Shown here: piece by piece, positions 11,040-23,708 of the stretch
Layout: each line of letters begins with the position of its first letter
Numbering within the stretch: position 1 is the stretch's first letter
From: Tupaia tana
Taxonomy: Eukaryota; Chordata; Mammalia; Scandentia; Tupaiidae
Length of the DNA: 64,000 nt
Assembly (NCBI GenBank): GCA_026018925.1
Contig: JAKSZU010000135.1
Coordinates: 1-64,000 of the forward strand
Direction of reading: 5' to 3'
Program-made: the position numbers and the translations under genes
The notes under the pieces: generated by a model
Told to the model about the DNA's origin: nothing
Databases searched by the model: none
What the model saw: the letters and a program-made list of their open reading frames with translations, nothing else

Positions 11040-12600
11040 TTCTGTCCACTTTTGGGTGGTTCCTACATATTGTGCAGGTTACAGAACCTGTAAACCAGGA
11101 TCACATCTTCTCTCCCCCAACTACTGATGTTAGGGTACCCCTAATGAGGCGATGGATTAGGAGAGAAAAGGCAATGTAGCAGGAGTAGGAACTATGAACA
11201 TTTGGGCCACTTCTTCATGTAACTTGTGCCTTCAGGACAAGCTCAGGCCCAATCATGTATCTATCACTTTCATTTCCTGATGGATACTGCCACGCATAGC
11301 CAACTTAATGGATTTGGGAGTCTGAAAGCACTCACTCAGTTCTTGATGGGTGGTTCAGGTTGCACAGTAACTTGGTAGCACATGGTGACATGTTCAATTT
11401 CTAAGGCCCAGATCCAGAATGCCTGTCAAAAGGAGAACAGTTTTCTGCAGATGACAGCAGGGCTTGCCCCCAAATCCAAGGTCCTCTACTGGGATTTACC
11501 TATGGTACCCTTCCAAAAACTTCAAACAGCACCCTTATCCATCACTGACACCTCAAGTACCATTGGACCTTCTGAATCATATGGCTCAAGTAATGGAACT
11601 TCTCGATCAGCAGCCTAGGCCTGTTGCAGAGCCTTCTTCTATTCCTCCCTACACTCAAAACTTGAAGCTTTTAAGGTTACTTGGTGGCTGAACCAGAATA
11701 ACAATTTCAAATGAAGAATGTGTTGCCTCCAAGGTTCACAAAGACTTACCCTCGCTTGTGCACTTTCTCGGTTATACAAGTGATCATTGCGATAACTTAT
11801 CCTTACACTTAGCAGGAAAAATCAACATGCCCTACATCACTGGGCCCCTAGAAATTTTTCTGAAGTAGAAGGCCCTTGAGTTTTAGTCATATTCGTTAAT
11901 ATTTCCTATCCTCTGAGCCACAGTTGTCTCAATAGTAAGACCAGAGCAGTCAATATTTTATACTCTTTTGGTTCAGTTGACATAATGTCACCAATATAAT
12001 TGACTAATGTGCTATTGTGATGAAAGGAAAGGCAATTGAGAGCCCTGCCTACTAAATTGTGACAAAGAGCTGAGGTGTTGCTAGTGTCAGGAAAGTGAAG
12101 GCTTACTGCTGGCCTTTTAAGTTGGAAAAACAAAAACAAAAATACTGCTTTTGGTGGTCAGGTGTGGACAAGAAAGTATTTGCCAGATCATGAGCTGCAT
12201 ATCAGGTACCAGGATATGTGTTTACTTGCTCAAGCAATGAAACTGCATCTATGACAACAGCTGCGATTGATGTCTTCTGGAACCAACATCAGTTCTGAGC
12301 CAATGTCCAGTAGTCTACACACGTCTGATCATTATCCTTCCCCCAAGGCACAGTTACCCTAGTAAAAGACTATAGAGGAAAATTGGAAAAAGATTAACAC
12401 TGTAAGTTTTCAGTAGTGTATTGAGATTCTCTTCTCCTAGAGATTACTCAACCTCCTCTTCTTTCAAAGGATTTCTGGTCTATAAACTGGCTGAAGTCTG
12501 GGAATTAATTGAGGGGCCATGATTTTCTGTTTTTATGATTTGAGTTGGATGTTAGTTTAATGACCAGGAAATTATCTACTTACATAGATCAACTAAGAAG
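11040..12600 (-). pseudogene. ERVL pol: reverse transcriptase/RNase H region, decayed
   Basis: The minus frame 12139-11906 contains a YIGDIM sequence where family members have the YxDD polymerase motif, so the first catalytic Asp of the pair is replaced by Gly. Flanking frames are broken. The position between the integrase (downstream) and the upstream LTR is the normal pol order. Confidence 0.6.
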
Positions 12601-12609
12601 GTAATGGGC

Positions 12610-12850
12610 TTCCTGGGCTGCACTTGTGGCCTGATAGTTAAGGGAGCCATAACCTACATAGCCAACCACAGTTCAGATCCCAGCTCTATCACTTTGAAAT
12701 ACAAACTGGTGGGTGTAGGTGCATCCTCCAAGTCCTGACAGGATGGAGAAATGGAGAAGGAATTGCAGTATAATCATGCCCTATTAGGGGATGTTTTTTC
12801 CCTTTCCACTTTTCTTTGTCACACTGGCATGCCCTCTGACAATGTTTTTA
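12610..12850 (+). mobile_element. old tRNA-derived SINE inside ERVL
   Basis: GGCCTGATAGTTAAGGGAGC head, CACAGTTCAGATCCC B-box remnant, GGAGAAATGGAGAAGG body, GCCCTCTGACAATG end. Confidence 0.7.
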
Positions 12851-12859
12851 AAAAAATAA

Positions 12860-14260
12860 TAATTTAGTAGGCTTCCTATCTATTTGACTTCTAGGATCAC
12901 AATAATTATTAACTAGCCAATGACATAAATCTACACAGTCAGACTAAAGCTGCTGTGTTGTCTCTGCCACCCTTCTGGTGTCTATGCACACCATGCCTTT
13001 GGTGATAGAGTGCTGCTATTTGACCCCTTCCACCACGTGTCTTACTATTCCCATTGTATTTATGTTTTCCCATTGAGTGACTGCCATTCCCATCGTAAGA
13101 TCCAACCTACAGAGAAGGGAGGTCATGGATCCTTTCAGGGATGTTGGACTCCCCTCACAAATGTATTTCCCAAAGTGTTGGTGAAAGGTATGTCCTCTGG
13201 ACCTTCTCAGTGTGGGGAAGTAGGTTTAAAGTGACAAATACATTCTAGAATTCGAATCTCCCCCAATCTCTGAATCCCTTTCTCTATGGTAAACTAGAGA
13301 TTGGGCCTCTCCATCTCATTCATAGTAGGACATCTTTTGATCCATTTTATCCAAGCCACCATCAAATTATTAGTACCTTCCCTACCTCCCCAAGCTCCAA
13401 CATTCATTGCAGATTCATTGAGCTAATATTGATTCCATGAGATCAGAAAGTTCACTATGGCCTTCCAGTTAGAATAGGGACTTCTGAATCCCAGTGCTTC
13501 TAGTGGGACTCTGAACCAATCCAGTTGTCATTTACCCAGTTCCAGAATGAATCATTGAAAAAGATATACTTAGCAGCTGGCACAATCCCCATATTGTTTC
13601 CCTAATGTGTGGAGTGAGGACTATTATGGCGGGAGAGGCCAGATGGAAGTCATTAGAGTTTCCTCTACCCAGGAAAATAGTAAATCAGAATAGGCCTCTA
13701 TCAATGCTTTGGGCCTAGTCCAACTTTATGACCATTATTCCACACATTTAATATCAGTTTCCACTCATTTTCTGGACTCGTGCTTGTGTAATAAGGAAAC
13801 TCTAGTAGTTCATTTGGAGCATAGTACATCTTCATGGGTCATACTTTGTACCTCACCTTTGGGTACTCATTGGGACTTGCATTTAGCTGTAGGTCTAGAA
13901 GCAAAGAGAAGCGATGGGTGTGGGTTCTGAGGAAAATCAGCATTGTGTTGTTTACCAACTGCCTCGGGGGATGCTATTATCATTTCTTCTGTCAATTCAG
14001 GGTTTATCTCTCAGACAGAGCTGGAAAGACCAATACCCTTGTGTGTGGGCATGGTGCTACTGTGTGAGGTGAAGAAGCCATTTTCTCTGGCAAACCAGAT
14101 ATCCAAGTTGAGGCACACAGTGCCCTTAGCCTCACTGGAGTATTTCTATACCTCTCCATCTCAGTTTACAGGATCCCACTCTTTTCCAGCCAATACCATC
14201 AATTTAACTGTCTGTATTTTCCCATGCTGAGGGTTTAGTTTTTGCTCTAACTCAATCTAT
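12860..14260 (-). pseudogene. ERVL upstream internal region (probable gag/protease/RT start), no frame left
   Basis: It continues the minus-strand ERVL body toward its 5' LTR. I identify no intact motif. The assignment rests on continuity with the pol region below and the LTR above. Confidence 0.4.
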
Positions 14261-15250
14261 CACATAATGAGTGTTTTTGTTTAATTTTTGACAATTTCTA
14301 CACATTAGCTATGAGAGAGAAGATTTTATTCCTGTTAACGGATGGGAGAGTGTTGAACTGTGTTGTGAAATCCCTGGTTCTTCAGGTCCAGATCTGTCCG
14401 TAGGCACAAAATGTAGGTAGAAAAAAAAAGAATTAACAGGAAAGAAAAATACACCCAGAAGACTCCTGGGTGGGCCGACTGTCAAATGTCAACTGCACTA
14501 GGCACTGGTCAACCATTATTTTATTATTAAAGGTCATGAATATTCATTAGTGGGAGGCCTGATACGCTGCCTATGTCCTTCCTTTGAATTCAAATCCACA
14601 CTTTTTTTTTTTTATTGTACCTGCACACCTTCCTCACAGGTAAAGAATGAGGAACTTGATCACCTAATTGTGCACGCCCAATGTGAGCCATGTTGCCCCA
14701 ATTAGACTGCCCAATTAGTCCATCACCCTAATGGGAATTAGGGCATTGGCCAAGATGCTTACTTAGGAATTTTGGTAAAAGAAAATTCTATGAATCATCC
14801 CTGTGTGCTTCCCTCAGGCCCCAAGGAAGGAAGATAGCAAATTGCCTCACCCTCCTGGCACCTAGCGCTAGGTAAGCCTTTTGTTTTTCTCTTAGAGCTG
14901 CCCACTCATGACTAACTGCCTACCACATTCCCAGCCACATTTAGAAACCCTAAGGTCTCTTATTTGAGGCTTGAGCCAAGAAATCAAACCTGTGAGCTTA
15001 TCCTTTTCTTTCATTACTTTGTTTAGTGATGCTAAAAACAATCAACCAACATCATTATATTCCTTGTCTTTTAACAAATGTGCATAATGTTCCTAAATAT
15101 CATGCCTCTTAAAAGAGGTGAATAAAAGTATCAAATGCACTTATTTATAGACTATCAATGTTCTCTGTACTATTAGAAATAGGGCCCTTAGCATTTTTAG
15201 GTCTAATCATATTACACAGAAACCCCAAAACCAAGTAGGGGAATTCACCT
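14261..15250. other. unassigned, within the ERVL span
   Basis: It holds a short T/A-rich patch and no recognisable domain. It could be ERVL gag, or a separate insertion whose ends I cannot find. Confidence 0.4.
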
Positions 15251-15259
15251 TTAAAGTCA

Positions 15260-15520
15260 TGTTCCTGGTCCAGCCTGCAGCACTGTTGGTATCAGACTGA
15301 ACTGTAGTACAGAGGACCACATGGAGCACATGGCTGATCACTGGTTTGGATCTCCAGCCGAACTTAAAAACATGCCATGTGCGTGGATGAGTGCCTAAGT
15401 TTCTGATGGCTAGAGAGGAGGTATTTTGGTATAATGCCTCTCTTTCTCATTCTCTCTCTCTCTGTCTCTCTCTCTCTCTCTCTCCCTCTCTTTCATCACA
15501 AATAAATATTGAAAAAAAAA
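15260..15520 (+). mobile_element. old SINE with (CT)n body
   Basis: CCTGGTCCAGCCTGCAGCAC head-like start, GGTTTGGATCTCC B-box remnant, a (CT)n stretch at 15440-15490, then an A-tail. Confidence 0.5.
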
Positions 15521-15539
15521 ACTTAGAAAAAGATTGAGA

Positions 15540-15755
15540 GTCTGCAGGTGGAAGTTAAGGCCACTAGATCACACATAACTGACAGATCCCACATGGCAGT
15601 TTGAGTCCTGGACCCAGCAGCTTGAAAAGACATATTGGGAATGTCTGTGGAGAAGGGATTGCAGTATGGTCATCACCCCTGGAAGGTGATTTCTCAATTT
15701 CCCTCTGTGTCTGTATCTGTCTCACATGCACCCTATAGTGAAAACTAAAATAGTA
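15540..15755 (+). mobile_element. tRNA-derived SINE, old long type
   Basis: TCTGCAGGTGGAAGTTAAGG head, TTTGAGTCCTGGACCCAGC B-box region, GGAGAAGGGATTGCAG body, CACCCTATAGTGAAAA end. Confidence 0.75.
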
Positions 15756-15800
15756 ATTTAAAATGTCTGTTCCTTTAGAACAATTTTTCATATGAATATC

Positions 15801-16312
15801 TGTATTAGGCCACTCTAGGGTTACAGAAGCATTAGGACATGTATACAGATCTATGAGAGGGGATGCATTAGAATTAGTTCTCATGATTATGGCAGCTAAG
15901 TAGTTCTACAACAGGCAGTCTGCAAGCTGGAGACTCTGGGATGCTGGTGGCAGGGACAGTCCAAGTCCAAAAACTTCTGAAATAGGAAAGTTACCAAAAG
16001 CTGAGAGCCCAAGGGAGGGCTGGTGTAAGTCCTGGAGTCCAAAGGCAGGTCAGCCTTGAGCTCTGCAAGTCAGCAGAAGTCATCCAACCCACACTACAAG
16101 AGAGACCAATCTGCCATCTCGCTTGTTTTCTTTGGCCCCAGCCAATTTGATGATGCTCATCCCCAGTGAGGGTGGATGTTTCCTACCTAGCCCCTTTGGA
16201 TTCACACATGAATCTCTTCAGGAAACATTCACAAAACACACACAGCATAATGTTTAGCCAAGTTTTAGATATTCATTAATCCAATCAAGGTGGCACTGGA
16301 AATTAACCATCA
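15801..16312 (-). repeat. 5' LTR of the ERVL
   Basis: Plus view runs from TGTATTAGGCCACTCTAGGG to CACTGGAAATTAACCATCA. The same internal order (GGAGACTCTGGGATGCTGGT, then CCAGCCAATTTGATGA) is found in the left LTR. Confidence 0.7.
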
Positions 16313-16687
16313 GAGCCCACATGGCTGAGAAATGCAGACAGTCTCTAGGAAATGTGGGCAAACTGTAGCACCTGAAGGTAGTCTCTAGCCAAGAGCTAGC
16401 AAATAGTTGCAGACCTTCATCATAGCAAATAAATTCTGCCACCAAACTGAATAAACACAGATTCTTCCCTAATGAACCTCCAAAGGAAAATGCAGCCCAG
16501 CTGACACTTTAATCACACCCTTATGAGACCCAGCCAGGTCATACCCAGACTCCTTACCCATAGAAACTATGTAATAGCAAATATAGTTTAGAGAAACTCA
16601 TTTTACGGTCCTCTGTAAGGCAGCAGCAGAAAAAGCATACATTAATAAAAGGTACCCACCAAAAACAAAAGCCTACCATCTATACAA

Positions 16688-16815
16688 AGGGTTTTCAAAA
16701 ATATTCATGGAAAATTTGTAAAATCCATATAAAAATAGATTTTTAAAAAATCACAACCAAAATAAACTCATTCTTTAATTCCATTTTACCTGAACTTTTT
16801 GAAGTTCCCTCATAT
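16688..16815. mobile_element. small TIR DNA transposon remnant
   Basis: The ends are imperfect inverted repeats: AGGGTTTTCAAAAATATTC on the left and ACTTTTTGAAGTTCCCTC on the right. About 125 bp, non-coding. Confidence 0.5.
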
Positions 16816-16879
16816 ACTTGTTGAAAAATATTGCTTTCTTTCTGCAATTTAAACAAGACATGGATATTCACATTTCCAC

Positions 16880-17620
16880 TTTTCCTCAGTATCATTACTG
16901 CAGCACAACAAGGAAATAAAACCTCTGGGAATGAAAGAAGCAAAACCATCACAATTTATAGATGTCTATACAGAAAACTCAGAAGAATCTACAGACAACT
17001 ATTCCAATAAGATGCACAAGTTGAGCAAGATAGCTGAATCCAAGCTCAATATACAAAAAGTATCAACTTTATTTCTATAAGTAGGCAACACATGAGAAAT
17101 AAAATTTATTGAAAAGATAATATTTATCATAGGGTCCAAAGTATCTAATAGCCAGAGTAAATCTTAAAAATACATGTAAATCCTCTCTACAGGAAACTTG
17201 GTAAACTTTGAATAAGATAGGACAATTAAGGGAACCAGCAGTTAGCGTAATGGCTATGTCGCTGGACTCCCACGTAGTCAAACACGGTTCACGTCCTGGA
17301 CCCGGTGGTTTAAAACTCACGCTGGGCACGTGTGCGTGCATGCCCAAGATCCCAGGAGGAGAATGGAGGAGAGGGGATTGTGGCGTGACCATCCCCCTGG
17401 GGGGTGATTTCTCTCTTTCTGTCTCTTTGTCTCTCTCTGTCTGTCTGGCGAGCGCATGTGCCCTATAGCGGAAATCTCTCTCAAAAAAAAAAAAAAAAAG
17501 ATAGGACAATTAAAATATAGATTGGGAAATTTTTATATTACGTCTTCTCCAAAAAATTATTTATATTCAATGTCATTCCAATCAAAACTCTTGCTTTTTT
17601 TGGATGAGTTCTGCAAATCA
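16880..17620 (+). pseudogene. LINE-1 ORF2 fragment (after the RT core), SINE-split
   Basis: The AAACTCAGAAGAATCTAC, ATACAAAAAGTATCAAC and TTCAATGTCATTCCAATCAA order matches the LINE-1 ORF2 stretch after the polymerase core. Frames are broken. The SINE at 17230-17497 interrupts it with a clear duplication. Confidence 0.6.
17230..17497 (+). mobile_element. young tRNA-derived SINE with target-site duplication
   Basis: GGGAACCAGCAGTTAGCGTAA head and intact body. The flanking duplication AAGATAGGACAATTAA occurs at 17214-17229 and 17498-17513. Confidence 0.95.
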
Positions 17621-17629
17621 GGAGAAGTT

Positions 17630-18180
17630 ATCTAACCCACACTCCAAGAGAGACCAATCTGCCATCTTACTTGTTTAATGAGCTTGGCTTATTGATTTAA
17701 AAAGGTATATTAAGCTTTCCCCCCTTTTCCTTCTTCTCTTCCTGAGCATTTCAGTTCAACAGTGCAAGGAGAGAGACAGGATGCTATGGCAGCCCAGATG
17801 GTGTGGGAACCTGGATGAATGAGAAAGGCATGAGTATGGGAGAGTCACTCTGCAGTGTTGGAGTTCAAATGAGAGAAGCCCTGAAAGTGGGGTGAAGAGG
17901 GCATCCATTTGGGAAAGCAGCAGTGGAGGCAACCTGATGAAGGGTACAGAGGTCCAAGTAGAGGTGAGGAGGGCATCTGCAGAGGGGCAGGGATGAGAGA
18001 CTGCTTACATACAAACAGAACAAGTGAGCAAGTATACTGAGGATGCAGGAGCCAGGTCACTGCCAGAAAATAGAGTTAGTTACAAATACTGAGAGAAGAA
18101 CTAGAATAAATGACTAAGGGGATTGGAATTGAAAGTATGGCTACGGAGTCGCAGTTTTAGTATATTTTGAGGCAAAAATA
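17630..18180. other. unassigned sequence
   Basis: No gene or repeat is recognised. Modestly purine-rich (GAGAGAGACAGG). Confidence 0.4.
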
Positions 18181-19625
18181 CAGATAAATGTACACGTGTA
18201 CGTCAGTCTCCCTGCCGTGTTCACTATGGGACCTATGACCATGTGACAACCCTAGCAGCAAATATGCACACCTACCATAGTGCCCAGAGCTTGGTTTCTA
18301 AATATCATTCTCCCCCTCAAAGGAATCTGTATGGAAATTGACCAGTTCCAGGGCTGGAACAGAGAAAATACAAAAGGAGCTTAGAACATCTTGTACCAGA
18401 AAGTAAAAATGTGTTCACAGAAAAATGAGAACAGGTCACGAAGTCAGCTTGGAATGGCCACTATGGCCAAATCGCCAGCATGTCTAAACACCTTTTCCTT
18501 CTCCCCATTTTTATGTTGGCTACATGGTTTTCAGTCTATTTATTTATCAATGTAGCAAAATGAGAGAATAAGAAAAGCACGTTGGCAGTCCTCTTAATAT
18601 TTAATTTAAAAAGGAGGGACCAGCAGTTAGTGTAATGGCTATGCCACTGGACTCCCATGTAGTCAATGGCAGTTCGAGCCCCAGACTGGTGGCTTAAACT
18701 CATCCCAGGTGCATGTGTGTGTGTGTACCCAACATCATGAGAGAATGGAGGAGAAGGGATTGTGGCATGGCCATCTCCCCTGGGACATGATTTCTTGCTT
18801 TCTGTCTCTCTATTTCTGTCTTTCTGGTGTGCACATGCACCCTATAGCAAAATCCTCTCAAAAAAATAAAAGTAAGTGCACACAAGATGTCTTGTGAAAT
18901 CCAAAAGGTAAATAGTGACTTTACCATGGACCAACCTGGCAGATGTTAATAAAACAGTCCAAATGGACCGTGACCAGCAACGGATCTGAGTTACAACATG
19001 TGCCTCCAGACACACTGCACAGGGAAGACTTCAGTGTCCCTGTGGGACACTCCTGTTCAAATGGCATATCTAATCATGAGCATACATCTTATGAACCATG
19101 CTGAGAGACAGTCTACAAAATAACTGGCTTACACACTTCAAAATGACATAAATGTCATGAAAACCAAAGACAGTCTCAGAAACTATTCCAGGGTAAACAA
19201 GACTGAAGAAATAGGAAAAATGGACACAATAATTCACCTTAGATATTAGGATGTTGAGGAAACCAGCTGAGTAAGGTATGAAAGTTACATAGTAATACTG
19301 AATGATTTTAAATTTCTTGAGTTTGCAAATTATACTGTATTATATAATTCCTGTTTTTAGAAAATATACACTAATACATTTTAGAAATAAAGAGGCATAT
19401 AATCTCTGCAACTAAGAAATGGTTCAAGAGAAATCTATAGTATACACATAGTTATCTAGAAATACGTATATTTATCTGGAAAGAGAGAAGGAAGAAAAAG
19501 GATAAAGCAAATGTCATAAAATAATAACATTTGGAGAATGATATCCAGGAATTATTTGCACTATTCTTAAAGTTTTTCTATAAGTCTGGAATTTTTGAAA
19601 TAGAACATTTTCAAAAGAAAACAAA
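18180..19625 (+). mobile_element. old LINE-1 (L1ME-type) 3' UTR
   Basis: TCTACAAAATAACTGGCTTA, CATAAATGTCATGAAAAC, GAAACTATTCCAGGGTAAAC and TTTCTATAAGTCTGGAATTT follow the order of L1ME 3' ends. A SINE sits at 18616-18872. Confidence 0.6.
18616..18872 (+). mobile_element. tRNA-derived SINE, long type
   Basis: GGGACCAGCAGTTAGTGTAA head, AGTTCGAGCCCC B box, GAATGGAGGAGAAGGG body, CACCCTATAGCAAAATCC end. Confidence 0.9.
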
Positions 19626-19984
19626 TTTGAAAGTATTAATAAATGATGACTCACTGAATAAAATAAACCTTAAATCCCTAATGAATAAATTGGAAGTCTG
19701 ATGAAGAATAGAGATATTTACATAGCCTTATCTTCCCACAAAATACTAGTTAATTACAAACTTAAAAAGCCAAGGTACAGAGTAGGACTCTAACAGATAG
19801 CACATTTAGTGATGTTAACATCATCAGTAATGGGAGAAGTCAGAATTGCATGTCGTGTTAGGAAGCAATGAGAAGATTGCACTATAACTTCTGTGATACT
19901 CTTGCCAAAAAAGTATGATCTGAACTAATCATAATGAAACATCCAAAACAAAAAACATTCTGCATTACTAGACTTAAAAAATTG

Positions 19985-20222
19985 TCTGAGAGTATATGCA
20001 CTTGCCTGAGAGACACCCCTAGAGGGTGGGTAGTGAGAAAGCCCCCCACTGGGGGTGGTCATGCTGCAGTCCCTTCTCCTCCACTTCTCTCTCCTTTTGG
20101 AATCCCAGACACACACACACTCAAGTTCAACAGGTTTTACAGGCCATCAGTCCAAGACTCACTCTGTGTGGTTGGCCATGTGGGAGTCCAGCACCTTAAC
20201 ACTACACAACTTGCTGGCCCCC
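19985..20222 (-). mobile_element. tRNA-derived SINE, diverged long type
   Basis: Plus view: GCCTGAGAGACACCCC, CCCTTCTCCTCCACTTCTC, TGTGGGAGTCCAGCACCTTA and TTGCTGGCCCC at the head end. Confidence 0.75.
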
Positions 20223-20850
20223 AAAAGCCACTTGGAACTCCACCAAATATGAATAATAATTTGTGGGGATAGTTAAACAGTGTCATTTGGGCAATTTGAC
20301 TGTAGAAAACCAAATATTACTGGTTTTCATTTGCAAAATCCATTTTATGGTTATGGATACTGAGAAACACTTTAAAATGTTTATCACACACATATGATTA
20401 AAAAGTCATTAATAAAGATTTTTACATGTCATGTGTTTAATGGAAAATAATTAAAAGGGTATTTAAACGATACAGTCAATAAAATTTTATATTTCATATC
20501 ATATAATTTTCTTTGATATCTGTCCATATTCTTATGATGCTCTCAAAAGTAAATCTTAAGTTCAGTTTCACTCATCAGTCCTTTGAGGAGAAGCTCTAGG
20601 ATAAAGATGCAAATTCAGTAGCAACTGGAAAAATAAAAAAGAAAGAATTATGAGTCATTGGGAAAGTTGTGATATATTTCTGCATAGAAAAATACATAAT
20701 TCTTTTGCCAATAACCTAATATATCCTTTATCTAAAAGACTTCACAGGTAACTAAGTATAAGTTGAGAAAAAAAAAAGAGTTAAGAATGGACCAGTGTGA
20801 ATATCAATGAAAAATATGTATGTTCACGTGCAGTACAAAATCACTGTAGG

Positions 20851-21125
20851 AAACCAGCAGTTAGCGTAATGGCTATGTCGCTGGACTCCCACGTAGTCGA
20901 CTGCGGTTCGCGTCCCGGACCCGGTGGCTTAAAACTCACCAGGTGTGTGTGCGTGCGTGCCCAAGATCCCAAGAGGAGAAAGGAGGAGAATGGATTGCAG
21001 CGTGCTCATCCCCCCTGGGGGGTGATTTCTCGCTTTCTGTCTCTATGTCTCTCTCTGTCTGTCTGGCAAGCGCACGCGCCCTATAGTGAAAACCTCTCTA
21101 ACAAAAACAAAAAACAAAAAAAACA
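20851..21125 (+). mobile_element. young tRNA-derived SINE with target-site duplication
   Basis: AAACCAGCAGTTAGCGTAATG head, GGTTCGCGTCCC B box, CCCCCCTGGGGGG palindrome, and an (AAAAAC)n tail. AAAATCACTGTAGG is repeated on both sides (20837-20850, 21126-21139). It inserted at the edge of the DNA transposon that follows. Confidence 0.95.
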
Positions 21126-21133
21126 AAAATCAC

Positions 21134-21485
21134 TGTAGGTTGGGTATCCCTTATCCAAAATGCCTGGCACCTGAACTATTTCAGATTTCATAATTTTTAA
21201 GATTTTGGATACTTGCATGTACCTAATGAAATATCTTGGGGATAGAATCCAAGTGTAAACACAAAACTTATTTATGTTTCATGTACATTTTATACATATT
21301 GCCCGATAATTTTGATTTTGGGATATTTTTGTATTGTAAAGTTTTGACTGCAACCTATTATACTCAGTCGGGTATGGAATTTTTTATTTATGGCATCATG
21401 TTGTGCTCATGAAGTTTCCACTTTTGGAGCACTTTAGATTCAGGTTTTTAGATCAGGACTGCTCAACTTGCATTACAAATAATTT
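21134..21485 (+). mobile_element. non-autonomous DNA transposon (Tigger/MER-like), copy 1
   Basis: Starts GTAGGTTGGGTATCCCTTAT and ends near AGGACTGCTCAACTTG. The ends are imperfect inverted repeats. Two more copies in the same orientation lie at 34740-36855 and 59205-59510. Family name uncertain. Confidence 0.65.
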
Positions 21486-21579
21486 GTACTGAGATGCATT
21501 CTGAATTAAGTATCAGTGTATTTAAGTATCAGAGCTTCTGTTCTTCTCATTCTTCGTTTATTTATTTGACAACCAAGTG

Positions 21580-22186
21580 CTAAAGTGCTATGAAAAAAAA
21601 CCCAAGAATTACAAGATGATGATGATACAGTACCCCTCAATCAAATACTAGAAGCTGAAAAATACAGAACAGTCCATTTCCATATAGGGTCATAGATAAT
21701 ATGACAGGTAGAGACAGCATCACAGGAACATACAAAACTGACATCTGTACCAATGTTGTGTCAACATCACAGGCTTTTTGATGATGGTGATATGTAAGTT
21801 AACAACTAAAGGACAAGGAAAAAGTGTTCCAGATAGAAGGATAAGGCAAATCTGAAGATCTAGAGGTGTGAGGAAGAACACTTGTGAAACTGGACGTAGT
21901 CTACTTTGGCTAGATACCAGGGCAATGACAGGTAAGTGACAAAAGATAAGGCAGAACAACTAGAAAAGAACCAAATAGATTTGGATGTTTTTATACAAGG
22001 CTAAAGAAGTTGGAACTTTTCCTGATGGCAAAAGTTGAAGCAATGTATGTCCCCACTCAGTTTGTACAGAATGTCTACACTCTATGGCAGAAATAGAAAG
22101 AGTGGAAGGTACAGAGGCATGATGGGCAATTGTGGAACCTAGAGACAGTGTGGGAGGAGGGTGGAAAATGGTGGAGAGTGAGATAT
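21580..22186. other. unassigned, possibly LINE-1 3' region
   Basis: It runs directly into the LINE-1 3' UTR at 22187 and shares short phrases with it (CTACACTCTATGGCAGA). No gene. Confidence 0.35.
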
Positions 22187-22520
22187 TGTATGTATCCACT
22201 TAATATATACTGATTATCCACACTCTATGGTAGAGATTGAAATATTGAAGGACATAAAAGCAGTGAAAATAGTTAATGAGGATAAGACGGTGTAGAATGG
22301 GGGGAAGAAGAGAAGAGTATAGAGAAAGATAGCAAGAGAACAAATAGAGAGGCATGATATTAGTAGGTCACAGATATGATTTATTACCCTTTGATGATGA
22401 CGTGTATAGTATTCTCAACTGGCTTGGTCTGAGAAGTATTTCATGTTGGGTAAAGTCTTTTTATAAGCAAAATGAGAAAAAGTGATTGTTTAAAAAAAAT
22501 TGGAATAATAATAATGATCA
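22187..22520 (+). mobile_element. LINE-1 3' UTR end
   Basis: TATGTATCCACTTAATATAT, GGTAGAGATTGAAATATTG, GAGGCATGATATTAGTAGG. Its antisense is the insert at 34047-34560, and a diverged sister lies at 55489-55850. Confidence 0.7.
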
Positions 22521-23700
22521 GAAAAAATAATGAAATCTATTGGATGATGAAATGGGGATTTTAATGTCTGTATTGACTGATATACATGGTATTCCTTCTG
22601 GAAAAAGAAATGTAACATACTGTAAAGTTATATGTGATTCACGGTAATATAAACAAGATTATAATGATAATAAATTTTAAAAAGAAAAATAAATAAATAA
22701 AAAGAATTAAATGAAATGTCAAAAAATATAAATAAATAAATATTTGGGGGAAAAAAAAAAAACGGTAAACTAATAACAAAGTAAATGACCAGAAACTTCA
22801 GATGTCATTGGTCACAGGATAGCCATAAGAACTGTAATTGCTTGACCAAGTATTACTACATGAGTCTGGATGTTTTGGCCTCATGAGTCATTACAGTAAG
22901 CCTGAGGAGTTGACGATGCCTTTGTTTTCTGAGAATAGTTTCAGTGTGGAAGATAACAGTTCCACAGGAATGGCAGAAGTAAAGAAAGTGTAGAGTCAGA
23001 AAAAAAAAAGATACACAGATTTTTTAAAGACTTTTAAAAGCTATGATACATTATGAATAGGAATAAGTGCATACTTCAGTGTGAATGTTTATGTTCTCGC
23101 CTGTTTCTTACACCTGTGTGTAAGAAAAAATATGTCTTATCTATTCTCCAGTCAAAGGAAAGGAATGCAATTGCTACTTGTAGTTTATTTCAGGAGTCAA
23201 TTACTTAATCTAAGTTTAATTAATACATTATGGCATCATACCTCCACTTTGTTCTCCACTTATATTTCTTAACAATTCCAGTTGTGTCTGAAATAAGTCA
23301 AACATGCTTTATAATCTTTCAATTAAATAAGAGATATTATCTTAGGAATAACATATCCATCACAAAATGTGGCCTATAAAAATTACTTTGAAACTAGATC
23401 TTGAGGATTGCTTACATAGAAAAATAATCTCATAAATAAAATAAAATGTACATTTATTTTAAGTTTAGATAATAGGAAAGATACATTAACCCTTTTGGAT
23501 TAATCTGTTTTAAAATAAAATGAATATCGGTCTATTGAATATATAGCATTTCAGAAGGGTGATACTTTATCTTATTAGTACAAAGAATAAACACTTCATG
23601 TCATTTCACACTGGATGGATTCCTTGTTATTCCAATCAGGTTTTTACTTTAATGGATTTCCCTAAAAATAAATTTTCCATTCACCGCTTTTAAAAATGAA
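22521..23700. other. AT-rich, unassigned
   Basis: Short A-rich runs (22676-22760) and no protein-like frame or known repeat. Confidence 0.5.
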
Positions 23701-23708
23701 GTATTTAA

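Larger units (their letters stand above)
7187..16312 (-). mobile_element. ERVL provirus with MLT2-like LTRs, minus strand
   Basis: Two LTRs of the same kind, whose plus-strand outlines are ATTAGTCAGGGTTCTCC to AATTAGCCACA and TATTAGGCCACTCTAGGG to AATTAACCATCA, flank about 7 kb of sequence. That sequence carries ERVL-type integrase and RT signatures, all on the minus strand. No frame is intact. At least five SINEs are nested inside. Assignment to ERVL rests on the LTR shape and the pol signatures. Confidence 0.75.

Noticed and set aside
17075-17509. 144-codon minus frame
   Set aside because: Antisense of the SINE at 17230-17497. HSPPGILG/STTWESSDIAI-type peptides recur at every SINE.
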